Shown: positions 1 to 5,863 of the stretch, piece by piece | How the letters are laid out: each line of letters starts with the position of its first letter | Position numbering within the stretch: position 1 is the stretch's first letter | Assembly (NCBI GenBank): GCA_002314725.1 | Contig: DCGV01000095.1 | Location: 1 to 8,173 of the forward strand | Direction: 5' to 3' | DNA length: 8,173 nt | Origin: Bacteroidales bacterium UBA1769 | Lineage (GTDB): Bacteria; Bacteroidota; Bacteroidia; Bacteroidales; UBA932 | Notes under the pieces: model-generated | Database searches by the model: none | Told to the model about the DNA's origin: nothing | The model's input: the letters and a program-made list of their open reading frames with translations, nothing else | Made by a program: the position numbers and the translations under genes

Positions 1-89
1 CATACAAGACTTTCGACGATATGCCTGAGAATATCCGCAAGGCACTGCCTGATATGACCAAGATGATGGAGCTTATCAATAAAAAGTGA
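1..89 (+). CDS. 3' end of an unidentified upstream gene (partial)
   Basis: An open frame enters the window (first complete codon at position 3) and ends at TGA 87-89. It gives a 28-residue C-terminal tail rich in Lys and Met, with the sequence DMPENIRKALPDM near its middle. The tail is hydrophilic and probably helical. It is too short to assign a family. It lies on the same strand as the downstream operon but is separated from it by about 237 bases that contain a promoter, so it is probably a separate transcription unit. That it is coding is an inference from the open frame and its natural-looking composition; no start is visible. Confidence 0.5.
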   Translation, partial: YKTFDDMPENIRKALPDMTKMMELINKK

Positions 90-140
90 AAACTCGAATC
101 AACTTATCTGAAATTGGGTCACGGAACCTGCCCCTCTGAC

Positions 141-159
141 TTTCCAGAATTTCTGGAAA
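141..159. repeat. Perfect palindrome, operator-like
   Basis: TTTCCAGAA (141-149) and TTCTGGAAA (151-159) are perfect 9-bp inverted arms around a single T. The site lies about 115 bases upstream of the operon promoter. It has no T-run after it on the + strand and little GC, so it does not look like an intrinsic terminator. A dimeric repressor or activator site is the simplest reading, but no cognate regulator can be named. Confidence 0.5.
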
Positions 160-244
160 AATCTCGCCAATCGCAGAAATCTCAGTAAATATTCTGAGGG
201 TCGTGTTTGAAAAAGCCACTAGTGTGAATGAATTAACGCCTTTG

Positions 245-254
245 AGAAATTCTG
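245..254 (+). promoter_or_regulatory. Second copy of the palindrome core, possible operator half
   Basis: AGAAATTCTG at 245-254 is identical to the minus-strand reading of 145-154, the core of the larger palindrome. Its own 9-base core (AGAA-A-TTCT) is palindromic. It ends about 20 bases before the -33 element of the promoter, a position suited to regulation. A 10-base match in AT-rich DNA can arise by chance, so this is only suggestive. Confidence 0.25.
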
Positions 255-274
255 AATACATTTTCTCGCAAACA

Positions 275-306
275 TTTGTGTGTTTCGAAATAAAGTAGTA
301 ACTTTG
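275..306 (+). promoter_or_regulatory. Bacteroidota-type promoter for the operon
   Basis: TTTG (275-278) is followed after 20 bases by TAACTTTG (299-306), which fits the known Bacteroidota sigma-ABfr consensus TTTG-N19-21-TAnnTTTG. Transcription would begin near 312, giving a very short A-rich leader before the ATG at 327. It is the only convincing promoter seen in the window, and it stands directly before the first gene of a tightly packed run, so it is the likely main promoter of the whole operon. Confidence 0.7.
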
Positions 307-326
307 CGGCGGAAAAAATATAGAAA

Positions 327-614
327 ATGGAATATGCTAATAGTATAATAGTCAGCAAGCTCAAGCCTAAATGTTGTGCTTATTCGACATTAGAATGTTG
401 TTCGCTGATTGAGATTCCTCAGACTGATGAGGAGTGTGCTTCGCTTGCTGAAATCTTAAGTCGCAGCACCTTGTCTCTTATAGATAGAGAAAAAGCTAAA
501 AATCTTGGCTATGAGGAACTTGCTGAATGGTCAACATCTTCTGACTCGTTGTTTGTTTCGTGCGATAATGCAATATTGCTTAACTTGCCTAAGAGCATTT
601 TAGAAAGTGATTAA
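327..614 (+). CDS. Small cysteine-rich hypothetical protein, first gene of operon
   Basis: This 95-residue protein starts at the first ATG after the promoter, with an A-rich leader (GAAAATGG context) rather than a Shine-Dalgarno site. I do not recognise the family. It contains six cysteines, including two Cys-Cys pairs (residues 16-17 and 24-25) separated by six residues, plus Cys37 and Cys79. There is no signal peptide or membrane segment. The middle (about 33-68) is acidic and probably helical. It ends 19 bases before the radical SAM gene, so the two are probably co-transcribed. Possible roles are a small partner or regulator of the downstream system, or a metal- or redox-responsive protein; none is shown by the sequence. 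That it is a real gene rests on its position between promoter and operon and on its plausible composition. Confidence 0.65.
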   Translation: MEYANSIIVSKLKPKCCAYSTLECCSLIEIPQTDEECASLAEILSRSTLSLIDREKAKNLGYEELAEWSTSSDSLFVSCDNAILLNLPKSILESD

Positions 615-633
615 GCGATAAAAAGGAAAAGCA

Positions 634-1965
634 ATGCTACGTGTACTTAAAAAAAACAAGGGGTTTGACTCCACCATGTTCAACCGAAAAAAGAAACTGA
701 GGGTAGGCATCATAGATGCTGACCTGCTTGATCATGGCACGAGACATCCAAACCTTGCATTGGAAAAGATTTCGGGATTTTGCAAGGCAAAAGGACATGA
801 GGTCCGGCTGATTTGTGATTATGGTGAATTAGACTTGAAGATACCTTTTTTCCCACAGGACAGTGAATACGATGTGATTTGTTTGTCGCAAGTTTTCAAA
901 TTTACCAAACGACCAAGTGAGATTGATTTCTTGATTAAGAACAAATTTATCTATTATGGAGGAACTGGTTTCTTGGAAGAGTTCAATGATGATGTAAAGC
1001 AGCTGCCTACTTTGCCTGAAGAAGTCGAACATCACATGCCTGATTATACTTTGTATGACGAATATATTAAGAAACAGACTGGTGGTGATCCCAAAAAGAT
1101 AAAGAGAGATTATGATGATTATGTGAGTTATTCTATCGGTTTTACTACACGTGGTTGCATCCGCCATTGTGCATTTTGTGTAAATAGAGAGTTGAATGGA
1201 GTTTATCCCTGGTCACCTGTAAGCGAATTCATTGATGAAACCCGTCCTAAAATCTATCTTTGGGATGATAACATAATGGCTGCACCAGCAGGAGTTTTCA
1301 ATCAAGTAATGGGAAATCTCATAGCCACAGGCAAACCATTCCAGTTCCGCCAAGGTATGGATATACGTTTGATGACAGATGAGAAAGCGGTGCTGTTCAA
1401 AAACGTAAAGTATTATGGTGATTACATATTTGCATTTGACCATTATAGGCTTGACGATCCTGTTGAACGCAAACAGGTTGAACAGACAATAAAGGGTATA
1501 GAGATTTGGAAGAAATATGTGACACGTGAAACCAAATTGTATGTGCTTGTTGCTTTTGACAGTCAGGATGAGCGGGATATAGAGGGAACGTTCTGGAGAA
1601 TTCAAAAACTTATGGAATATGGTTGCCTTCCTTACATTATGAGATTTGAGGAATACAACAATTCTCGCTTCAAGACTCTCTATACCCAGTTGGCAAGGTG
1701 GTGCAATCAACCAAGCTTCTTTAAAAAGATGAGTTTCCGACAATATTGTATCCGTAATGAGGAATACCATCAGGGAATTCAGAAGAAAGTAACAGATGGC
1801 AAGTACCCAAAGAAATTGAAGTTTCCCAAGGGCTTCAAGCCAAAGCCAACATATTGCGCTTGCTATCGTGCAATGATGGAGTTTGAACAGGAATTCCCTG
1901 AAATAGCAAGGAGATACTATGATTTGAGATTTGAAGATATAAACCCATATAAAATTAAAAAATGA
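634..1965 (+). CDS. Radical SAM enzyme with N-terminal Rossmann-like (B12-binding-like) domain
   Basis: The 443-residue protein carries the radical SAM cluster motif CxxxCxxC as CIRHCAFC (Cys175, Cys179, Cys182), which binds the 4Fe-4S cluster that cleaves S-adenosylmethionine. Residues 21-115 read like a Rossmann domain (LRVGIIDADLL, then a YYGGTGF loop at 107-113), as in the cobalamin-binding radical SAM class, but the cobalamin DxHxxG motif is absent. Later core strands include YLWDDNIMA (209-217) and FRQGMDIRL (238-246), typical of the barrel in MiaB/B12-type relatives. The C-terminal region (about 350-443) is basic and has Cys357, Cys372, Cys408 and Cys410, but no SPASM or TRAM signature. 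The substrate is unknown; DNA-processing neighbours suggest a nucleic-acid or nucleotide target, which is inference. AAGGAAA precedes ATG 634; Met15 (676) is an alternative start. Its stop overlaps the next start. Confidence 0.92.
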   Translation: MLRVLKKNKGFDSTMFNRKKKLRVGIIDADLLDHGTRHPNLALEKISGFCKAKGHEVRLICDYGELDLKIPFFPQDSEYDVICLSQVFKFTKRPSEIDFLIKNKFIYYGGTGFLEEFNDDVKQLPTLPEEVEHHMPDYTLYDEYIKKQTGGDPKKIKRDYDDYVSYSIGFTTRGCIRHCAFCVNRELNGVYPWSPVSEFIDETRPKIYLWDDNIMAAPAGVFNQVMGNLIATGKPFQFRQGMDIRLMTDEKAVLFKNVKYYGDYIFAFDHYRLDDPVERKQVEQTIKGIEIWKKYVTRETKLYVLVAFDSQDERDIEGTFWRIQKLMEYGCLPYIMRFEEYNNSRFKTLYTQLARWCNQPSFFKKMSFRQYCIRNEEYHQGIQKKVTDGKYPKKLKFPKGFKPKPTYCACYRAMMEFEQEFPEIARRYYDLRFEDINPYKIKK

Positions 1966-2987
1966 TGAATGCACCAACATTTACAACACTTGACATCAGC
2001 TTGGTAAAGCTTGACAGTCAGAACCCTAGAATCAAACAGTTCCTGGAGAATTACACTGGTGAACCTACCAGCGAACAGATTTCATTAGCTCTTTCGGATT
2101 CAGGTACTGGAGATGCCACCACATCCTATCGCACACTCCGTGAGTCAATTCGAGTAAGCAAGGGAATCATCCATCCAATTGTAGTCAACCATACCGCAGA
2201 AGGGGAGATGGTTGTCATTGAGGGAAATACTCGTTTGCAGATATATAAGGAATTCCACGAATCAAATCCTGATGGAACGTGGGCAATGATTCCTGCATTG
2301 TTATATGAGCAGATGTCAGATTACGACATACATTCAATAAGGCTGCAGTCTCACTTGGTAGGTCCTCGTGATTGGGATCCTTATTCAAAGGCAAAGTATC
2401 TCTTTCAGTTGAGTGAAGTTCAATATATGCCGATGTCAGAGATTATTTCGTTATGTGGTGGAAACAGCAACGAAATCACAAAGTCCATCGATGCTTATAA
2501 ATGCATGCAGGGTGCATACAAATCATATATCGAACAAAATGACATGGATTTTGAAACTCGAGAATTTTCAAAATTTATGGAGTATCAGAACCCTCGCATA
2601 AAGAATGCTGTTGCAAATGCCGGGTACACAATGGAGGATTATGCTAAATGGGTCGCCGACTCAAACATTGACAAAGCACTCAGCGTTCGTAAACTGCCTG
2701 ATGTGTTGAAAAGCGACAAGGCAAAAGCGATGTTCTTAAAAAAGAACTTGACTGAAGCTGAGAAAGTTCTTGCTGTGGAAAACGCAGAGCAAGCACCTAA
2801 GGATCTTGATAAAATCCCATACGAAGTTCTTTGCAATGAACTCATTTCACGATTTGACAATATGGGGTTCAGAGAGGTGAAAATGCTTGCGTCAGAACAA
2901 TCATACGCAAAAAAAAGAGATGCAATATGGGCACTGTCTGATATGCTCCAGGAAATGATTGATAATATTCATAGGTTTGAGAATTAA
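1962..2987 (+). CDS. ParB/Srx-like protein 1 (variant ParB motifs)
   Basis: The 341-residue protein has a ParB/sulfiredoxin-type N-terminal domain. NPRI lies at 21-24, GIIHPIVV at 68-75 matches ParB box I, and IEGNTRLQIY at 86-95 stands where canonical ParB has the CTP-binding GERRxRA box. The segment 131-148 (His131, Gly134, Trp138, Pro140, then AKYLF) stands where ParB has ENxxR...NPxEEA. An HTH-like stretch follows (about 157-180), then a mainly helical C-terminal half. It is a paralogue of the protein at 4884-5858. Family members bind nucleotides or DNA, or act as small-molecule enzymes; which applies here is not shown. The start ATG overlaps the radical SAM stop (ATGA), favouring translational coupling; a second ATG follows at once at 1965. 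It is not a chromosome-partition ParB by context: no ParA gene is present. Confidence 0.85.
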   Translation: MMNAPTFTTLDISLVKLDSQNPRIKQFLENYTGEPTSEQISLALSDSGTGDATTSYRTLRESIRVSKGIIHPIVVNHTAEGEMVVIEGNTRLQIYKEFHESNPDGTWAMIPALLYEQMSDYDIHSIRLQSHLVGPRDWDPYSKAKYLFQLSEVQYMPMSEIISLCGGNSNEITKSIDAYKCMQGAYKSYIEQNDMDFETREFSKFMEYQNPRIKNAVANAGYTMEDYAKWVADSNIDKALSVRKLPDVLKSDKAKAMFLKKNLTEAEKVLAVENAEQAPKDLDKIPYEVLCNELISRFDNMGFREVKMLASEQSYAKKRDAIWALSDMLQEMIDNIHRFEN

Positions 2988-3400
2988 TGGAGTCTCAGGC
3001 ACATAGGGAATATGTCCTTAATGCTATTAACTACATCAAACGCGAGTTCGAAGTTGATGACAGTCAGATTAATGCTGATTTAGGAGATAGTAGCAAATTG
3101 CCGCCATCAGTAGTTGACGGCTTTAGGGCTGATGTTTATGTGAACACACCTAAATACATCATTATCGGAGAAGCTAAAACTGATAATGATATAAACAATA
3201 ATCATACACTTGCACAGTTTGCCTCGTATGTAAAAGAGGTGAAATCGTTTGACAAGGAAAGGCATATTGTTATGTCCAGTTCTATGGCGGGATATCCAAC
3301 TATTCGCAATTTTATTAGGCGGTTTCGCAAAATTAACGATGTGCCCAACATTACCTTCCATACAGTGGATCCATATAAGAAGGGGGAGGTGCTGTTATGA
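2987..3400 (+). CDS. Small PD-(D/E)XK-type nuclease-like protein
   Basis: This 137-residue single-domain protein shows a plausible PD-(D/E)XK core: an N-terminal helix with Glu8, Asp49 in the strand FRADVYV, and GEAKT (Glu62-Ala63-Lys64) at the end of the strand YIIIGEAK. A helix with Gln77 and Tyr81 (LAQFASYV) follows, as in many VRR-NUC and Holliday-resolvase-like nucleases. Spacing and length fit a minimal metal-dependent DNA nuclease. Assignment is by motif only; a non-catalytic restriction-fold subunit is possible. Its ATG overlaps the preceding stop by one base (TAATG), and its own stop overlaps the SNF2 start (ATGA). This pairing suggests it works with the helicase, as small nucleases adjacent to SNF2 genes do in many phages. 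Confidence 0.68.
   Translation: MESQAHREYVLNAINYIKREFEVDDSQINADLGDSSKLPPSVVDGFRADVYVNTPKYIIIGEAKTDNDINNNHTLAQFASYVKEVKSFDKERHIVMSSSMAGYPTIRNFIRRFRKINDVPNITFHTVDPYKKGEVLL
3381..3390 (+). promoter_or_regulatory. Strong Shine-Dalgarno site for the SNF2 gene
   Basis: AGGGGGAGGT ends six bases before the ATG at 3397, inside the end of the nuclease-like gene. It is a near-ideal anti-16S match, in contrast to most other starts in this window. Together with the ATGA overlap it fixes the SNF2 start and suggests a high translation rate. Confidence 0.6.
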
Positions 3401-4875
3401 AAAAACTAGTTCAGAAAGCGCATTATGATTATAGTGCAAAACACGAGGCTTTTCCTTATCAACATGAAGCTTTCGAGGAGATAAAAGACAAGGATTATGC
3501 AGCCATCTTTCACGAACAGGGTCTTGGCAAGACGAAGATAGCAATAGACCTTCTTCTATATTGGTTGAAATGTCGAGAAATAGATACAGTCCTGATTGTA
3601 ACAAAAAAAACACTTGTAAAGAACTGGGTTGAAGAGTTCGGAGAGCATACGAGTTTGAGACCAAAGGTGCTTGACAACAATAAAAGAAGTAACTTTTTTG
3701 TATTCAACAGTAGGGCAGAAGTTGTAATTACCAATTTTGAAACAGTATCTGGTGAGAGAGAGCGAATGGCTTTATTTCTGAAAACCCGAAATGTTGCCAT
3801 AGTGATTGATGAGTCCACTAAGATAAAAAATCCTGAGTCGAAACTCACTCAAGATTTCTTCGCCTTGTCACCGCTGTTCAAGATAAGAGTCATAATGACC
3901 GGAACACCTGTGGCAAATCGTCCATACGACCTCTGGGCACAAGTGTTCTTTCTTGACCAAGGTCAGAGCCTGGGAACTGATTTCAGTGCTTTCAAGATAG
4001 AAACCAACCTGACTAACTCTCTCGGGCACAATGATAACAAACGAAATGTTTTTGAAGACACTGTGTCTCATATATTCGAAAAGATCAAAGACTTTTCCGT
4101 GAGGGAGACCAAAAATAGTGGTATCATCTCTTTGCCGACAAAAAAATATCTGACTTTTTATGTCGATTTTGAAGATGAACAACGACGAATGTACGAAGAA
4201 ATACGTGAGGAAATGACTACAACAATTCATCGAGGAGATTTTGCCATACTTGATGAATCGCAAGACTCTCTTAAACGATTGTTGAGACTTGTTCAGGCAG
4301 CATCTAATCCACGATTGCTGGATGATAGATATGATTCTATTTCTGGGAAGGAACAGATACTTGACGAATTGATAGATGATATTATCCAAAGAGGGGAGAA
4401 GGTTATTGTATGGTCAAGTTTCACCGAAAACGTAGATTATTTCTGCAGAAAATACAAAGTTCACGGGGCTGTGAAAATAACCGGTAAAATGAATGTTGAG
4501 GATCGTGGTCGCTCTGTTGACAACTTCAAACATGGTGATGCAAAAATTTTGTTTGCAACGCCACAGTCCGCAAAGGAAGGTTTGACGCTTACTGTCGCTA
4601 ACAACTGCATTTTCTATGACAGAGGTTTTAACCTTGATGACTATCTTCAAGCGCAAGACCGCATTCATAGAATCTCACAGAAAAAACAATGTAATATCCA
4701 TAATCTAATTGTTGCTGACAGCATAGATATGTGGATAGATAAATTGCTGAAAGCAAAACAAAATGCTGCTTTTCTTGCGCAGGGTGATATTTCTATTGAA
4801 GATTATCAGCAAGTAGCAGATTATAGTTTTGGCGATATGGTAAAAGAAATACTAAACATTGACAATTCAAACTAA
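3397..4875 (+). CDS. SNF2-family DEAD/DEAH helicase (DNA translocase)
   Basis: The 492-residue protein has the full set of superfamily 2 SNF2 motifs. These are the Gln-region around Tyr21-Gln22, Walker A EQGLGKT (40-46), motif II DEST in VIDESTKIKN (138-141), and motif III TGTP (168-171). The C-terminal RecA lobe has VIVWSSF (336-342), motif V FATPQSAKEGLTL (387-399), and motif VI QAQDRIHRISQ (418-428) with both arginines. It should hydrolyse ATP and translocate on double-stranded DNA, remodelling protein-DNA complexes. It is a minimal version with no added accessory domain, the size seen in phage and mobile-element SNF2 proteins rather than in chromatin-type remodellers. It overlaps the nuclease-like gene and is flanked by the two ParB-like genes, so it is the likely motor of the operon's DNA-acting machinery. 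Confidence 0.95.
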   Translation: MKKLVQKAHYDYSAKHEAFPYQHEAFEEIKDKDYAAIFHEQGLGKTKIAIDLLLYWLKCREIDTVLIVTKKTLVKNWVEEFGEHTSLRPKVLDNNKRSNFFVFNSRAEVVITNFETVSGERERMALFLKTRNVAIVIDESTKIKNPESKLTQDFFALSPLFKIRVIMTGTPVANRPYDLWAQVFFLDQGQSLGTDFSAFKIETNLTNSLGHNDNKRNVFEDTVSHIFEKIKDFSVRETKNSGIISLPTKKYLTFYVDFEDEQRRMYEEIREEMTTTIHRGDFAILDESQDSLKRLLRLVQAASNPRLLDDRYDSISGKEQILDELIDDIIQRGEKVIVWSSFTENVDYFCRKYKVHGAVKITGKMNVEDRGRSVDNFKHGDAKILFATPQSAKEGLTLTVANNCIFYDRGFNLDDYLQAQDRIHRISQKKQCNIHNLIVADSIDMWIDKLLKAKQNAAFLAQGDISIEDYQQVADYSFGDMVKEILNIDNSN

Positions 4876-4883
4876 TATCAATT

Positions 4884-5858
4884 ATGGGAAAATTTCCGAT
4901 ACAAAACGAATTTATTGAGTATAAGGAGAAGGAAATGAAAGTTGACGACCTTCTTTTCTGGAAAGATAATCCTCGTGTTTATTCTATTTTGAGAATGCAC
5001 ACAGGAGGTGAAGAACCTACTCAGGCAGAGATAGAAGAAATCATGATTCAGAAATGTCCAAATGTAAAGGAATTGCGAAGTTCAATCAAAGCAAATGGAG
5101 GTTTGACGCATCCTATCTTTGTTAGAAAGAATGTGGTTATAGAGGGGAATAGCAGGCTTGCCGCATATCGTCTTCTTTGTAGGACTGATAAACTAAAATG
5201 GGGAAAGATTCGTTGTAACATTCTTCCTGATGATATTTCTGACGACTTGGTGTTCGCATTGATTGGATCTATTCATATTAATGGAGTTACCGAATGGACA
5301 CCTTTTGAACAAGCAGGCTATCTTTTTAGACATCTTCAAACATCAAAGAAACCAATTGAAGTTATTTGTAAACAGGTTGGTTTGACGCCTAAAAAAGCAA
5401 GAGATTATGTTAGAGTGTATGAGATGATGATTGCTAACGAGGATACTGATCAGACTAAATGGAGCTATTACTTTGAGATGCTGAAAAACAAAGGCATTCC
5501 TGAGAAAGATGCTGCTTTACCTGAGTTAAACTTGATAGACACTCTATGTCAGAAAATCAAGGAAGGAAGTATCAGCAATGCATCTGACTTGCGTTTGGTA
5601 GCCAAACTGGCTGCTGCAAATAATGAGGATGCAGATAACGCGCTTGCAGCATATCTGTCAGGGGAAGAGTCTTTGGAAACTGCGGCTTCCAAGGTGTCAG
5701 AACAAGATAAAATAAAACATGCTGTTGACATAGTGAAAAAATTCAGAGAGCAGCTTAAAGATAAAGATTTTATTCTTCAGTTAATGGAAAAAGATGAAGA
5801 ATTCAAATATGAAATGGGGAGAATCTTACAAAGAATGAATAAAATTGTACAAGGCTAA
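4884..5858 (+). CDS. ParB/Srx-like protein 2 (paralogue of protein 1)
   Basis: The 324-residue protein shares the variant ParB layout of the protein at 1962-2987: DNPR (28-31), THPIFV (75-80), IEGNSRLAAYR (86-96), then His131, Gly134, Trp138, Pro140 and AGYLF (144-148). Residues 84-150 align without gaps to the same residue numbers in the paralogue. An HTH-like segment follows (EVICKQVGLTPKKARDYV, 159-176). The C-terminal part (about 255-324) is charged, helical and perhaps coiled-coil. Role in the cell is not established; DNA or nucleotide binding is the family expectation. The first ATG (4884) lies 8 bases after the SNF2 stop without a good ribosome site. ATG 4935 (Met18) has AAGGAG six bases upstream and would still keep the whole first strand, so the true start may be there (307 residues). 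Confidence 0.87.
   Translation: MGKFPIQNEFIEYKEKEMKVDDLLFWKDNPRVYSILRMHTGGEEPTQAEIEEIMIQKCPNVKELRSSIKANGGLTHPIFVRKNVVIEGNSRLAAYRLLCRTDKLKWGKIRCNILPDDISDDLVFALIGSIHINGVTEWTPFEQAGYLFRHLQTSKKPIEVICKQVGLTPKKARDYVRVYEMMIANEDTDQTKWSYYFEMLKNKGIPEKDAALPELNLIDTLCQKIKEGSISNASDLRLVAKLAAANNEDADNALAAYLSGEESLETAASKVSEQDKIKHAVDIVKKFREQLKDKDFILQLMEKDEEFKYEMGRILQRMNKIVQG
4923..4928 (+). promoter_or_regulatory. Possible ribosome binding site for an internal start of ParB-like gene 2
   Basis: AAGGAG ends six bases before ATG 4935. The 4884 start has only ATATCAATT before it. Because Bacteroidota often start without a Shine-Dalgarno site, the match does not settle the question; both starts keep the conserved NPR motif. 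Confidence 0.35.
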
Positions 5859-5863
5859 GATCT

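Noticed and set aside
141..163. Intrinsic terminator for the upstream gene
   Set aside because: The stem is AT-rich and followed by A residues rather than a T-run on the + strand, so a regulator site fits better.
217..224. CACTAGTG palindrome
   Set aside because: An 8-bp palindrome is expected by chance at this scale and has no second copy or meaningful placement.
76..261. 61-codon open frame on the minus strand in the control region
   Set aside because: It overlaps the palindrome and the 3' end of the upstream gene, has no promoter or ribosome site, and its composition is not convincing.
1..326. Integration attachment site or mobile-element end
   Set aside because: No direct repeat partner, tRNA fragment or terminal inverted repeat could be found within the window.
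634..1965. Prokaryotic viperin (pVip) antiviral enzyme
   Set aside because: The N-terminal Rossmann-like domain, overall length and barrel motifs resemble B12/MiaB-type radical SAM proteins rather than viperin.
1213..1980. 255-codon open frame on the minus strand
   Set aside because: It lies wholly opposite the radical SAM gene, whose motifs are unambiguous. Its product is an unusual mix of Phe, Cys, His and Ile typical of antisense reading, with no recognisable domain.
3868..4389. 173-codon open frame on the minus strand
   Set aside because: It is opposite the SNF2 helicase core and has antisense-like composition.
634..4875. Dpd (7-deazaguanine DNA) system, because it also combines SNF2 and ParB-like genes
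   Set aside because: There is no tRNA-guanine transglycosylase-like DpdA, and the radical SAM protein is far longer than QueE and laid out differently, so the defining chemistry is missing.
1962..5858. Chromosome or plasmid partition ParB genes, or DndB
   Set aside because: No ParA gene or parS-like repeat is seen, the CTP-binding boxes are altered, and the DndB DGQHR motif is absent (EGNTRL/EGNSRL instead).
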